A stretch of 43,164 nucleotides of DNA from a virus, in the IMG/VR virus record IMGVR_UViG_3300019360_000006, positions 1-43,164 of that record; one strand, written 5' to 3'. Shown one piece after another: positions 1 through 8,829 of the stretch (the stretch's first letter is position 1; each line of letters starts with the position of its first letter). Under the pieces are notes generated by a model. That model did not search any database and was not told the origin of the DNA. It saw only the letters and a list, made by a program, of their open reading frames with translations. The translations under genes were made by a program, and so were the position numbers.

Positions 1-123
1 GTTCCTGGAGCAGGAGCAACTACTTTAACGAGAGATCAAGTTATAATGTATCAGAAGTTAGCTAGCTTCGGTCAGGCTACAGAGAGATATATGAATCCTA
101 CTGGTCATCCGAGTAGACAAGTA
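1..123. repeat. Terminal direct repeat, left copy
   Basis: These 123 bases are identical to 43042-43164. The repeat lies inside one open reading frame and the frame continues exactly across the join, so the simplest reading is an assembly overlap from a circular or circularly permuted genome of 43,041 bp. A real short terminal repeat of the virion cannot be excluded from sequence alone. Confidence 0.95.
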
Positions 124-879
124 GAAATGGTTAAGTCAGCTCTTACAAGCGCTCTTACTAATAAGGAGAGAGCCTTAGGAGTTATAGAGAGTGTGTTAGA
201 AACAGGATACTATAAGACTTTAGGGCTCTTAGGTACTGTAGAGGGTGCAGTAGAGCAGAGAGAGTCAGAAGGAGCTCGCTCTAGGAGAGAGTCTATACAG
301 TACAGAGATAATCCTCCTTCTAGAACACCTAATACTCCTCCTAGTCCTAGCTCTGAAGCTATAACCCCTAACCTAAGAGATCAATTTACTACAAGTACAC
401 CTGCTGGAACTCCTCTTAGTAGAGGTATAAGTAGTCTTGTAGAGTTTTTAGGTATCTCTGGAGCAGAACCTAATACTAAGACATCTAATAAGCCTACTAT
501 ACCTGAAGGCCCTCCTCCTAGGTTTAAGAATATAGACCCTAATTTAATAGACCAGCTTCAAGCACAAGGAATTGATATTGACGCTAAGTTAGTAGATAAA
601 AGTCTTAAAGCCTTAGATACCTTTATTTCTAGAGTGCAGACTAATATTAAGAAAGCTCAAGAAGAAGCAGCTAAGTCTAAGTTTGAGACTAATGAGATAT
701 TTCTTGGAGAGAATCTTATAAGAGGAGCTTTAGAAGCTGCTACCCTTCCTAATGCTCGTATGGCTTTAGAGAAGCTCAATGCAGCTATAAATAAGCTTAC
801 AGGAGTGAAAGGGCCAATTAATAGGGCAACTACTAAGAAGCTTTCTGGCATGAATGATGAGCCTAATACTGAGCAGTAG
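1..879 (+). CDS. 3' part of 876-aa virion protein spanning the contig junction
   Basis: This is the C-terminal 292 residues of the gene that starts at 41290. The frame is open from base 1, so the ATG at 46 is internal and not the start. The segment has a helical start, a Pro/Ser/Thr-rich low-complexity stretch (about 85-160 of this part) and an Ala/Lys-rich helical C-terminus. It sits between the S74-chaperone protein gene and a small membrane coiled-coil gene, in the place where podoviruses keep internal (ejection) or tail-associated proteins. I recognise no enzymatic motif. Virion protein is inferred from position only. Confidence 0.85.
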   Translation, partial: VPGAGATTLTRDQVIMYQKLASFGQATERYMNPTGHPSRQVEMVKSALTSALTNKERALGVIESVLETGYYKTLGLLGTVEGAVEQRESEGARSRRESIQYRDNPPSRTPNTPPSPSSEAITPNLRDQFTTSTPAGTPLSRGISSLVEFLGISGAEPNTKTSNKPTIPEGPPPRFKNIDPNLIDQLQAQGIDIDAKLVDKSLKALDTFISRVQTNIKKAQEEAAKSKFETNEIFLGENLIRGALEAATLPNARMALEKLNAAINKLTGVKGPINRATTKKLSGMNDEPNTEQ

Positions 880-911
880 TAATAATCTTACAGGAGTATA
901 ATTAGAAGTGT

Positions 912-1280
912 ATGCTAGAACAAGTTCCTATAATATCTACCCTTCCTATAATAGGAGCTGTGATAAGCTCTTTAGGGCTCTTCTTAGGAGCACTTATTAT
1001 GTGGTGGGTATACGCTCTAGATAAGAGACTTGACTCGTTTGAGAAGAATATAGATAAAGTAGAAGCTATGGTACAGCTAGAGACAGGTAAGCTCAGAGAT
1101 ATTATAGACTCTAAGTTAGATAGACTAGAGGCTACTCTTACCCCTTATCTTCATCTTATAGGTAAGTTTGAGGCCTATCATGAAGGTAACTCTCAGAGAC
1201 TTGCTAATATAGATAGAAGACTAGATAATGCACTTATGCAGAGACGTAATAGAGGTGGGAGCGAAGAAGGTGTACCATGA
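912..1280 (+). CDS. Small membrane-anchored coiled-coil protein
   Basis: A 122-aa protein. Residues about 7-34 are strongly hydrophobic with a WW pair, giving one long or two short membrane segments. The rest is a charged amphipathic helix with heptad-like Leu/Ile spacing (about 36-112), ending in a basic RRNRGG patch. It overlaps the next gene by four bases (ATGA), so the two are probably translationally coupled. The shape fits a phage membrane accessory protein such as a spanin-, holin- or DNA-ejection-associated factor, but no family is recognisable. The nearest AGGAG lies about 15 bases upstream, rather far for the ATG used. Confidence 0.7.
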   Translation: MLEQVPIISTLPIIGAVISSLGLFLGALIMWWVYALDKRLDSFEKNIDKVEAMVQLETGKLRDIIDSKLDRLEATLTPYLHLIGKFEAYHEGNSQRLANIDRRLDNALMQRRNRGGSEEGVP

Positions 1281-1456
1281 AACTTAGACAAATATATACT
1301 ACACAGCAAAAGTGTACTTCTAAACTTCTTTATGTAAAGAAATGGCTAAATACAGAAGAGAAGAGTGTAGAAAAGGACTACTGTCTTAGTGTAGTGAATA
1401 CAGCTCTACATTGGATAGGCTTTACACCTAAGTCTACAGACACTAAGCATACTTAG
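1277..1456 (+). CDS. Hypothetical basic 59-aa protein
   Basis: The ATG at 1277 overlaps the stop of the preceding membrane protein gene. The product is basic, with a K/R/T-rich N-terminus, two Cys (13 and 36) and two Trp (23 and 46). It lies ten bases ahead of the nozzle-protein gene. No family recognised. It is supported by the coupled start, codon use like its neighbours (AGA, ATA, CTT) and the lack of any other explanation for this gap. Confidence 0.6.
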   Translation: MKLRQIYTTQQKCTSKLLYVKKWLNTEEKSVEKDYCLSVVNTALHWIGFTPKSTDTKHT

Positions 1457-1466
1457 AGAGTCTATA

Positions 1467-3026
1467 ATGAGTATAAGCATCCAGAATGATCCTAATGCAG
1501 ATCATCTTAAGACGTACTTACCTCCATTTAAGGGTACATGGAAGACTCTACCTGAGCATCTTATACCTGATGATGCTGTACAAGAGAGTATGAATGTAAG
1601 CCTACTAGGGGGTAAGTTGCGTAGTAGATGTGGATTAGAGATGTATAATTCTGCTACATTTGATGCTCCTATATCAGGTAGCTTTATGTTTGTAGGTGTA
1701 TCTAATATTAAGTATCCTGTAGCTTCTAGTAAGTCTAAGGTCTATAAGTATCTAGGTAGTTGGCAAGAGATACCTGTATTTGGTACTACTTTAGTAGGCT
1801 TAGATACTAGTCAAGTTCGTATGACTTCTATACAGCAGGGTAGTATTGTATATCTTATTTATACTAACGGAGTACAACCTCTTTTAGTATCTGAAGAGCT
1901 TGTTTCTCTTGTAACTATACCTCCTTATATAACTACACCTATAAGTATAATCCCTATACTTAAGGACTTATGTACTTCTTTTGATAGAATAGTAGGTATC
2001 CAGCCTCCTTATACAGTAACATGGTGTGATGTTGTAAACTCTAATTACCTAGGCTTTACTAACTGGCCTTCTCTTAATCAAGCTATACTCTCTCAGACTG
2101 AAGACTCTTTAGTGGCTATTAGAAACCTGGGTACCTTAGGTATAGCTGTGTATAAGGAAGGTAATATTTTCTTAGGTATAGCTCAACAAGGGCCTAATTC
2201 TCAAGCCTTTAGATTTGAGCATAGGGGAGAATATGAAGGTCCAGCAGGAGTACAAAGTATAGTCAATGTAAATGGTGTTCATGTTTATATGACTTCTACA
2301 GGTAGAGTAGGATACTTTGATGGTACTCAACATGACTGGATATGTGATGGTATATGGCCTTTCTTACAGGATGATCTAGATACAGTGTATGCTTCTAAGA
2401 TACATGGCTCTTATAACTATAGAACTTCAGAGCTCTACTTCTGGTATCCTAAGCTAGGGGATAATGGTATACTGAGAGGTATGCTTATCATTAACTGGCC
2501 TTATAAGTTAGCAGGTATACAAAGTTATTCATACTTCTTAGGGTATAGTAGCTTTGAGATAACTAACTCTCTTACAGTAAGACTTTTTAATGCTACTACC
2601 TCTCCTTTAGCGTTTTCTAAAGAGAGTGATATATATAGAACTTATGCGCTTAAACATACTCATTACTTTGATAATGCTGTACCTTTCCAATGTAGCTTTA
2701 AGACAGGTGTATTTAAGCCTATAGTACAAGAGTCTACTCAACAGAGAACAAGAGATACCTCAGATATCTATAGACCTATCCTAGAACTTTATAGTACAAG
2801 AGATAGTACCCGTAAGACTGTACAGCTTAGTGCTGTTCTTTCTCAGTCTTTAGAAGATACAGGAACTTCTACTTCACCTGAGATTATAGACCTTACCTCT
2901 GTACAGCCTAATGAGTATATAGGGTTTAATGAGACAGGCTCTTTTATAGGGATAGAAGCTTCATGGTCTAGTGATAGTAAGTTCGAGTATAAAGGCTGTG
3001 ATATATATGGAAGGCGTACAGCGTGA
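1467..3026 (+). CDS. Tail hub/nozzle protein, P22 gp10-like beta-propeller
   Basis: A 519-aa protein, close to the length of the P22 gp10 type of tail accessory protein (about 470 aa). It starts with a short polar segment about replacing a parental set of values (residues 20-60, LRSRCGLEMYN), then shows repeated beta-rich blades with aromatic and GxxV motifs. One stretch has a 'DRIVGIQPP...TVTWCDVVNS..GFTNWPS' pattern typical of phage propeller proteins that plug the short tail. Such proteins form the distal channel below the portal and adaptor. The family call rests on pattern recognition and gene context; structural comparison would settle it. T7 gp12-like proteins are the alternative but are much longer. 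Confidence 0.6.
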   Translation: MSISIQNDPNADHLKTYLPPFKGTWKTLPEHLIPDDAVQESMNVSLLGGKLRSRCGLEMYNSATFDAPISGSFMFVGVSNIKYPVASSKSKVYKYLGSWQEIPVFGTTLVGLDTSQVRMTSIQQGSIVYLIYTNGVQPLLVSEELVSLVTIPPYITTPISIIPILKDLCTSFDRIVGIQPPYTVTWCDVVNSNYLGFTNWPSLNQAILSQTEDSLVAIRNLGTLGIAVYKEGNIFLGIAQQGPNSQAFRFEHRGEYEGPAGVQSIVNVNGVHVYMTSTGRVGYFDGTQHDWICDGIWPFLQDDLDTVYASKIHGSYNYRTSELYFWYPKLGDNGILRGMLIINWPYKLAGIQSYSYFLGYSSFEITNSLTVRLFNATTSPLAFSKESDIYRTYALKHTHYFDNAVPFQCSFKTGVFKPIVQESTQQRTRDTSDIYRPILELYSTRDSTRKTVQLSAVLSQSLEDTGTSTSPEIIDLTSVQPNEYIGFNETGSFIGIEASWSSDSKFEYKGCDIYGRRTA

Positions 3027-3030
3027 AGTT

Positions 3031-3111
3031 ATGTATAACATGAGTGAATTATTGTTACTATTTATAGTTATATGTATAGCTGTAGGTATACTTTATTTTA
3101 CTCTGTATTAG
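3031..3111 (+). CDS. 26-aa single-span membrane peptide
   Basis: A short ORF filling the gap between two well-supported genes. After a MYNMSEL start nearly everything is hydrophobic (residues about 7-26), so it would be a single transmembrane helix with almost no soluble part. The true start could be the second ATG (3040). There is no clear Shine-Dalgarno. It could be a small holin-like or other membrane peptide; because the region is AT-rich a chance ORF is possible. Confidence 0.35.
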   Translation: MYNMSELLLLFIVICIAVGILYFTLY

Positions 3112-3120
3112 AGATATAAG

Positions 3121-3486
3121 ATGCCTTTTCCTCCTGTACCTAAAGAATATACTTTAGACTTCTTAGGTGATTATACTGCCTACTTACATAGAAGTATACA
3201 AGATAATTTCCGTAGTCTCTTTACTTACTTACGCAGACTTCAAGATTCTAGCTTTGATGAAGTAGCTACGGTAGTAGCATCTGACCCTAACTTAGTTGGT
3301 CCTCCTGGTCCTGAAGGCTTACCTGGTCCTCAAGGTATACCCGGTACACCAGGGAATACAGGTATAGACAGAGTAATAGAAGAAGATAGAATAGTGCTAC
3401 ATCAGTATAGTGTAGTAGCTGTTACATATACAGAGATATTAGGAAGTCTTACTCTATTAGGTGATGCATCGTGGTTAGTGCTCTAG
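3121..3486 (+). CDS. Virion protein with collagen-like triplets
   Basis: A 121-aa protein. The N-terminal 50 residues are helical and aromatic (an attachment-type segment), residues 60-81 are seven G-X-Y collagen-like triplets (GPPGPEGLPGPQGIPG and on), and the C-terminal 35 residues are beta-rich. In phages such triplets form short trimeric stalks in fibres and head or tail decorations. It sits between the nozzle-like gene and a fibre gene, so a trimeric tail-fibre adaptor or stalk is the best inference. Confidence 0.7.
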   Translation: MPFPPVPKEYTLDFLGDYTAYLHRSIQDNFRSLFTYLRRLQDSSFDEVATVVASDPNLVGPPGPEGLPGPQGIPGTPGNTGIDRVIEEDRIVLHQYSVVAVTYTEILGSLTLLGDASWLVL

Positions 3487-3532
3487 TATAGAGTGCTCAA
3501 GCTATAAAATTTAATATATAGTTAAGGTATAT

Positions 3533-4015
3533 ATGGCTGAACTTATATTAGCTGAAGGCTTAGCCCCTGATACTCCTGGTACAAATAGAGTATCTTTATA
3601 CGCTAAGACTGATGGGAGACTATATAGTAAGGATGATGCTGGTACTGAATACTTACTTAGTAATCCTACATCTAATAGCTATACACCTACTCTTACTAAT
3701 GTAGCGAATATAGCAGCTAGTACAGCATACTTATGTTACTATACTAGAATAGGTAATGTAGTCACTGTATCAGGTAGAGTAGATATAGACCCTACAGTAG
3801 CTACTATTTCTACTCAATTAGGTATTAGTCTTCCTATACCTACTAGCTTTAGCGGTGAGGACTTATTCGGAATAGCAACTAGTCCTAGTGTACAAGGTTA
3901 TAGTGCTGCTATCTTTGCTGATGCTACAAATGATAGAGCACAGTTACAGTTTGTAGTAGGTACAGACGTAGCAAATAGAGGGTGGTACTTTACTTTTACT
4001 TATATAATACTGTAG
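3533..4015 (+). CDS. Short tail fibre / tip protein
   Basis: A 160-aa protein beginning MAELILAEGLAPDTPGTN, followed by 'GRLYSKDDAGTEYLL', a phrase commonly seen at the N-terminus of phage fibre and appendage proteins. The rest is Thr/Ala/Val-rich beta structure ending in 'RGWYFTFTYIIL', like a knob. It is followed after eleven bases by the large fibre-like gene. Host-receptor contact or fibre assembly is inferred from this context. Confidence 0.6.
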   Translation: MAELILAEGLAPDTPGTNRVSLYAKTDGRLYSKDDAGTEYLLSNPTSNSYTPTLTNVANIAASTAYLCYYTRIGNVVTVSGRVDIDPTVATISTQLGISLPIPTSFSGEDLFGIATSPSVQGYSAAIFADATNDRAQLQFVVGTDVANRGWYFTFTYIIL

Positions 4016-4026
4016 AGGGTAGTCTA

Positions 4027-6507
4027 ATGCCTAAGCTTATCTCTAATCTCTTTAAGAAGCGTGTGTCTCTTGTTCTCTTTATACTAGCTCTTTCTCTTAT
4101 ATTTCCCTTAGCGTATGTTCATTCTCAGCTAGAGACTGTAAAAGCTATCTTAAATAATGTATGGGATAAAGCTAATAGTAGACTTATGACTACTCCCTGG
4201 GTAGGTGCTCAACAACCATCTGAGACTGAGACAACTATCTTAAATAATGTATGGGATAAAGCTAACAATATGTTACGTACTAGCGGAGGAGGTAGTGGCT
4301 CTGGTACTGTAACATCTATAGCCTGTGGCACTGGACTAGCATGTACTCCCGCTCCTATTACGAGTACAGGAACTATAGCACTAAGTGGGAGTGCAGGTGC
4401 TCCTACTGATGCTCAGTATTGGGTAGGTGCTGCTGATGCTACTCTAAGCGCAGAGAAGAATTTAGGTGCTCTCTCTACAGGCTTAGTCCTTAATACAGCA
4501 GGTACTCCTAGTGCTTATGAAGGCTTTACGTGTACAAATCAATTCACTACAGCTCTTAATGCTTCAGGCACAGGTACGTGTACTACTGCTACTCTTACCA
4601 GCGCTCAATTCTCTAATCAGGGTACTACTACTACAGTCCTTCATGGGAATGGAAGTGGGAATCCTAGCTTTAGTGCTGTGTCTCTTACAGCTGATGTGAC
4701 AGGTACTCTTCCAGTAGCGAATGGAGGTTCTGGGCTTACAAGCGGTACTTCAGGAGGTATTTTAGGCTACACAGCTTCAGGTACTCTTGCTTCATCTTCA
4801 GCTCTTACTGCGAATGCACCTCTTATAGGAGGAGGTGCTGGTGCTACTCCTACAGTAGGTACTCGTTCAGGTAACACTACTGCATTTGTTACTAAAGATG
4901 GTAGTAGCCCTGCTACTAATGACTGTGCGAAGTGGGATGTAAACGGTAATTTAACTACTGCTGGTGCTGCTTGTGGGAGTGGTTCAGGAGGAGGTACTGC
5001 AGGTGCTCCTCTGTATGTACAGACAACAAGTACAAGTGCTATTACAAATACAACTGAAACGACTCTTATAGGAAGTGGTACAGGTAGCTTAACTCTTCCT
5101 GCTGCTTGGTTTACTGCTGCTGGTACTGTATTAGATGTACGGTTTAGTGGTAAGTATTCTACAGGAGCAGTACCAGGTACTCTACAGCTTAAACTCAAGT
5201 TTGGTAGCACTGTAGTAGCTCAGACAGCAGCATTTACTCCTATAGTAAGTGTGACTGATGGTATATATACAGGCTTTATACGACTCGTAGCACGTACTAT
5301 AGGAGCTTCAGGCACTATCTTCGTAGCAGATGGTCTCTTTACAACTGGTGCTACTATTACTCCTGGAGAAGTCATCTTTAGTAATCCTACCTTAGGTACT
5401 GCTGTTACAGTAGATACTACTGCTACGAATGTAGTAGACTTAACTGCACAATGGGGTACTGGAGCTACGAATAGTATTACAGGATACACATTTGAGCTCG
5501 TAGGGCCAGGAAGTGCAGTAAGTAGTGTATTTGGTCGTACAGGAGCAGTAGTAGCTACTAATGGAGATTATACTGCAGCTCAAGTGACTAATGCAGCTAG
5601 CATAGCAGCATCTAATTCATGGGCTGATGGGGTAAAGCAGACCTTTAATCCTGATGCTACGAATGCTGGAATAAATGTAGGAGCTGTAGCAGGTGATCCT
5701 TCAAGTCCTGTTGATGGGGACTTATGGTATGATTCTACTGCCAATGAACTTACTGCTCGTATTAATGGAGTGAATGTAGCATTAGGTGCAGGAGGAGGGG
5801 GAGCACCTACAGATGCTACTTATATTACTCAGACAGCTAACGGGAGTCTTAGTGCTGAGCAAGCTTTAAGTTCTCTCTCTACAGGTATCATGCGAGTAGC
5901 TACAACTACCGGTGTGATTACAAGCCTTACTAATAGTGCAGGTATAGCTGCTAACATAAGTGATGAGACAGGTTCAGGGAGCTTAGTCTTTGGTACTTCT
6001 CCTACTCTTGTTACTCCTGCATTAGGTACTCCTTCAGCGCTTGTACTTACTAATGCTACTGGACTTCCTCTTACTACTGGAGTTACTGGGGTGCTCCCTG
6101 CTGCGAATGGCGGAGCGGCTTTTGGCGTATTTACAGCATATACGTCTTCTATTAGTGCTGATGCATATCTTTCAGTGGGTACAACCCAAAGTAGTTCTAG
6201 TTCAGAAGTGACGAGAGATATTACATCTAGTCCAGCAACGGTAACATGTAAGAACTTACAAGTTTTAATCAATACTGCTCCAGGTGCAGGTACTTCATGG
6301 ACAATTACACTTCGTACTGGAGCAGCAGGATCACTCTCGAATACAGCGCTTACCTGTACGATAGCAGATACGGCTACTTCGTGCTCTGATACAAGTAATA
6401 GTGGTACATGGACTGCTGGTCAAGTAGCAACAATCTTCTTTGATGCTACAGGATCAGTAGCAGGGACGGGTACTCCTGGTGCATTATCTATGAGCTGTAA
6501 CTACTAA
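4027..6507 (+). CDS. Large fibre-like repeat protein with an N-terminal signal peptide
   Basis: The start at 4027 is preferred over the in-frame 3982: it avoids a large overlap with the preceding gene and follows GAGGGTAG at 4016. The product is 826 aa. Residues 1-34 look like a secretory signal (KK...R, a hydrophobic core of about 17 residues, then AYVHSQ). A duplicated ILNNVWDKAN motif follows, then about 750 residues of Ala/Gly/Thr/Ser-rich beta repeats with standard fibre phrases: GAPTDAQYWVGAADATLS and GAPTDATYITQTANGSLS (related), SSVFGRTGAVVATNGDYTA, PVANGGSGL and DGDLWYDSTANELTARING. The body is that of a tail fibre or tailspike stalk. A signal peptide is unusual for a virion protein; it could instead be a hydrophobic anchor. 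Confidence 0.75.
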   Translation: MPKLISNLFKKRVSLVLFILALSLIFPLAYVHSQLETVKAILNNVWDKANSRLMTTPWVGAQQPSETETTILNNVWDKANNMLRTSGGGSGSGTVTSIACGTGLACTPAPITSTGTIALSGSAGAPTDAQYWVGAADATLSAEKNLGALSTGLVLNTAGTPSAYEGFTCTNQFTTALNASGTGTCTTATLTSAQFSNQGTTTTVLHGNGSGNPSFSAVSLTADVTGTLPVANGGSGLTSGTSGGILGYTASGTLASSSALTANAPLIGGGAGATPTVGTRSGNTTAFVTKDGSSPATNDCAKWDVNGNLTTAGAACGSGSGGGTAGAPLYVQTTSTSAITNTTETTLIGSGTGSLTLPAAWFTAAGTVLDVRFSGKYSTGAVPGTLQLKLKFGSTVVAQTAAFTPIVSVTDGIYTGFIRLVARTIGASGTIFVADGLFTTGATITPGEVIFSNPTLGTAVTVDTTATNVVDLTAQWGTGATNSITGYTFELVGPGSAVSSVFGRTGAVVATNGDYTAAQVTNAASIAASNSWADGVKQTFNPDATNAGINVGAVAGDPSSPVDGDLWYDSTANELTARINGVNVALGAGGGGAPTDATYITQTANGSLSAEQALSSLSTGIMRVATTTGVITSLTNSAGIAANISDETGSGSLVFGTSPTLVTPALGTPSALVLTNATGLPLTTGVTGVLPAANGGAAFGVFTAYTSSISADAYLSVGTTQSSSSSEVTRDITSSPATVTCKNLQVLINTAPGAGTSWTITLRTGAAGSLSNTALTCTIADTATSCSDTSNSGTWTAGQVATIFFDATGSVAGTGTPGALSMSCNY
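4145..4265 (+). repeat. 31-bp exact direct repeat inside the fibre gene
   Basis: Bases 4145-4175 and 4235-4265 are identical, 90 bp apart and in frame, encoding ILNNVWDKAN twice. Identity at every synonymous position points to a recent duplication or to recombination-maintained identity. Confidence 0.9.
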
Positions 6508-6522
6508 CATATGAGGTATTCA

Positions 6523-7068
6523 ATGACTAGGCTTATAGTTCTTCTTAGTGTATTAGCTATACCTACTTATTCTTGGGCTGCTTGTGTAGTTATAGATATA
6601 GGAAGTTTAACTATACAACAACGTGGCAAACTGAGTGCTGCTGCTCATAGGATTACTTCACCTGTTACTATGCGATGGTTAGTGAACAATAATCCTGCCA
6701 CAACACAAGCACAAGCCACTCATGTAGACTTGTGTGCTGCTGATGTGAGTAAACTAACGATAAATACTTTGAATACGCATTTGAGTGATATAACTAGTGA
6801 GCAGATAACAGAAGATACAGCTATAGCTCAGACTGAAGCTACTAAAGCTGAAGCTAGTACAGAGGTAAGCACTAATAATCTCTGTACTGCTACTCTAGCT
6901 CAAATAGTTAGTAGAATAGATGCAGCTAAAGCTACTATACAGACTGACATAGATTCTACTGTTACATTGTTAAATGCTAGAACCGCTCTGACTACTATGA
7001 ATAATCAGTATGCAGAAGCACTTAAGAAGATAGCTAAATGTATGTTCGCTAGAAGTTTAGCTAATTGA
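6523..7068 (+). CDS. Secreted protein of unknown function
   Basis: I prefer the ATG at 6523 because GAGG lies six bases before it; the ATG at 6511 (four residues longer) has no Shine-Dalgarno. The product is 181 aa with a clean signal peptide, MTRLIVLLSVLAIPTYSWA, followed by ACVV. The mature part is Ala/Thr-rich and helical, with Cys at about 20, 68, 123 and 172. It directly follows the fibre-like gene that also carries a signal sequence and precedes the lysozyme. A periplasmic role (lysis helper, superinfection exclusion, or partner of the fibre-like protein) is speculative. Confidence 0.65.
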   Translation: MTRLIVLLSVLAIPTYSWAACVVIDIGSLTIQQRGKLSAAAHRITSPVTMRWLVNNNPATTQAQATHVDLCAADVSKLTINTLNTHLSDITSEQITEDTAIAQTEATKAEASTEVSTNNLCTATLAQIVSRIDAAKATIQTDIDSTVTLLNARTALTTMNNQYAEALKKIAKCMFARSLAN

Positions 7069-7131
7069 AGAGAAGATAGTTTCTATAGGTTAGTCTTATA
7101 GAAGATATTACTCTAGATTAAGAAGATATAT

Positions 7132-7632
7132 ATGCTAATCCCATCTCTTAAGTTGAGCAGTAGAGGTAGGAAGTTGCTTATAACACTAGAAGGAAGCAAA
7201 TCAACTGTGTATAGAGATGTAGGAGGTATTCTAACTATTGGAGTAGGGCATGCATTAACACGTGAAGAAATTATGAGCGGTCGTTTGTTTGTCATGCAGA
7301 GTCGGTTAGATTATCGCCAAGGACTTTCTTCAGATGATATTGAGGGTTTGTTATCTAATGATCTATCTTCTATTGAGTATGTAGTTAATAAAGCTATAGC
7401 TTATTCTGTCCAGTTAGAACAATATCAGTTTGACTGTCTCTGTATCTTTGTCTTTAATGTAGGTAGAAATGCTTTTCTACATAGTACACTTCTTAAGAAA
7501 TTGAATACTAAAGACTATAATGCTGTACCAGTCAGACGTTGGGTTTATGCTGGTGGTAAAATAATTAAAGGGCTTGTACATCGTCGTGAGTGTGAAGTAC
7601 GCCTCTGGGAATTAGGCTCTTACATAGACTAG
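7132..7632 (+). CDS. T4-type lysozyme (GH24 endolysin)
   Basis: A 166-aa muramidase that would cleave the MurNAc-GlcNAc bond of peptidoglycan at lysis. The GH24 signature is present: E20 in LITLEG (catalytic acid), D29 in YRDVGG, and TIGVGH at 35-40, with the spacing of T4 lysozyme E11/D20/T26. A further conserved F.FNVG..AF motif lies near residue 105. There is no signal peptide or SAR-like anchor, so release through a holin is expected. It lies downstream of two exported proteins and nine bases before the adaptor gene. Confidence 0.93.
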   Translation: MLIPSLKLSSRGRKLLITLEGSKSTVYRDVGGILTIGVGHALTREEIMSGRLFVMQSRLDYRQGLSSDDIEGLLSNDLSSIEYVVNKAIAYSVQLEQYQFDCLCIFVFNVGRNAFLHSTLLKKLNTKDYNAVPVRRWVYAGGKIIKGLVHRRECEVRLWELGSYID

Positions 7633-7640
7633 GTATATTT

Positions 7641-8384
7641 ATGACATCACGCTATACACGAGATGAGATTATTAGTCAAGGGATAGAACTCTCTGCATCA
7701 GCTACTATTATACAGCATGATCTAGGGGGAGGATTAGTAAGCCCTAATGCTTATTCTATTAAATGGCTGCAGAATGCGTTAGATATGTTCCATAAACGTT
7801 ACCCCTTCAGCAGTGATGTTCAGTCAGTAGCGCTGACTATACCTATGAATAGTTATGATGCATATCTAACAAGTGATAGCAATAAGTATAGGCCTACTGA
7901 CTATATGATAGATGTCAGGGATGGGATAGTATGTAATATAAGGAATCAATCTTATAGGCTCAAGAGACTAAGCTTCCAGTATTGGCTAAATAATACAGTA
8001 AGAAATACACTACAGACTACTACTCAACCTACTATCTACTGTACAGTAAATAATAGGTTCAAGGTAGCTCCTCTTCTTACTCAAGCTCAAGCTGCTACTC
8101 TATGGTACTATGCTTTACCTACGCTTTTAGATGCTAATGATATCCCTAACTTTCCTGATGAGTGGGTACTGATAGAGTTTGTTAGACTTAAGGCTCTAGA
8201 ATGGACCAGAAGTATAGAGCCTGGTACTGCTCAAGTTTATATGACTAAGGAGTTAGCTAGACTCAGGAGTACAGGCTTACTTGATGATACTGAGTATGAA
8301 GTAATACCTTTAGAGAACAATCAAGTAATACCTGATGGAGCTTTAGTTAATAGGAATGCATGGATGGGAAATTATGCTATCTAA
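7641..8384 (+). CDS. Head-tail adaptor protein (P22 gp4-like candidate)
   Basis: A 247-aa protein of helix-rich start (residues 1-60, including 'NAYSIKWLQNALDMFHKRYPF') followed by a mixed beta segment with PTDYMIDVRDGI and RLKRLSFQYWLN, then PTIYCTVNNRFKVAP and AATLWYYALPTLL. This order (helical N-terminus, a description of a surface residue pattern, then a Y-rich helix) is seen in phage adaptor proteins that extend the portal below the head. The position away from the portal gene is unusual but known in permuted podovirus maps. No enzymatic motif. Confidence 0.55.
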   Translation: MTSRYTRDEIISQGIELSASATIIQHDLGGGLVSPNAYSIKWLQNALDMFHKRYPFSSDVQSVALTIPMNSYDAYLTSDSNKYRPTDYMIDVRDGIVCNIRNQSYRLKRLSFQYWLNNTVRNTLQTTTQPTIYCTVNNRFKVAPLLTQAQAATLWYYALPTLLDANDIPNFPDEWVLIEFVRLKALEWTRSIEPGTAQVYMTKELARLRSTGLLDDTEYEVIPLENNQVIPDGALVNRNAWMGNYAI

Positions 8385-8443
8385 GAAGACTATACTCGTT
8401 GGACTCTAACTGTAAGAGTGTATTATATTATGAGGATATTAAG

Positions 8444-8644
8444 ATGAAACCGAATACTACTACGGTAATGGGATACTTAGGGTTACTAGGACAGCTTATG
8501 GCTGCTCTAGCTGTGACATTTCCCAATAACTCATGGAGTCAACCTCTAGGTGCTGTAGGGCTTCTGTTAGCTGGGGCTAATGGAATAGGTAATATTAAGA
8601 GTGCTGAAGACTCAGAGGTAGTGAAGAAGCCTGGAGTAAGATAG
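8444..8644 (+). CDS. Holin candidate, two membrane segments
   Basis: The ATG at 8444 follows a TGAGGATATTAAG Shine-Dalgarno; the longer in-frame start at 8360 would overlap the adaptor gene. The 67-aa product has two hydrophobic stretches (about 10-27 and 36-52) joined by a polar turn (NNSWSQ) and a short charged tail ending KKPGVR. Size, topology and closeness to the endolysin fit a class II holin. The function is inferred from these features only. Confidence 0.55.
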   Translation: MKPNTTTVMGYLGLLGQLMAALAVTFPNNSWSQPLGAVGLLLAGANGIGNIKSAEDSEVVKKPGVR

Positions 8645-8669
8645 TATGCTTTGTAATGGAGGAATCTAG

Positions 8670-8795
8670 ATGTCTATTCATAAAGAGTCTACAGCTAGAG
8701 CTGTAAAGTCTAAGTCTAATACAGCTAGGGGTACTAAGGACTCTAAGAAGAGCTATAAGAAAGATACTAAGCTCCATCCTAATAAGAAGTTTTAG
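8670..8795 (+). CDS. 41-aa Lys/Ser-rich basic protein
   Basis: The ATG at 8670 follows GGAGG (8658-8662). The product is almost entirely K, S, T, A and R, with no hydrophobic core, and ends HPNKKF. It resembles in composition the 58-aa basic protein at 34548. Such peptides may bind DNA or be packaged in the head, but no family is recognised. Confidence 0.6.
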   Translation: MSIHKESTARAVKSKSNTARGTKDSKKSYKKDTKLHPNKKF

Positions 8796-8829
8796 TTTTA
8801 TAATACTTGAGTTACTTAAAGGATACATT

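Noticed and set aside
657-851. Minus-strand frame inside the 876-aa gene
   Set aside because: Antisense shadow with no ribosome site.
4767-6272. Long minus-strand frames opposite the fibre-like gene
   Set aside because: They are Val/Pro/Ala-rich mirror images of the Thr/Ala/Gly-rich sense repeats, with no ribosome sites, and lie fully inside a well-supported gene.
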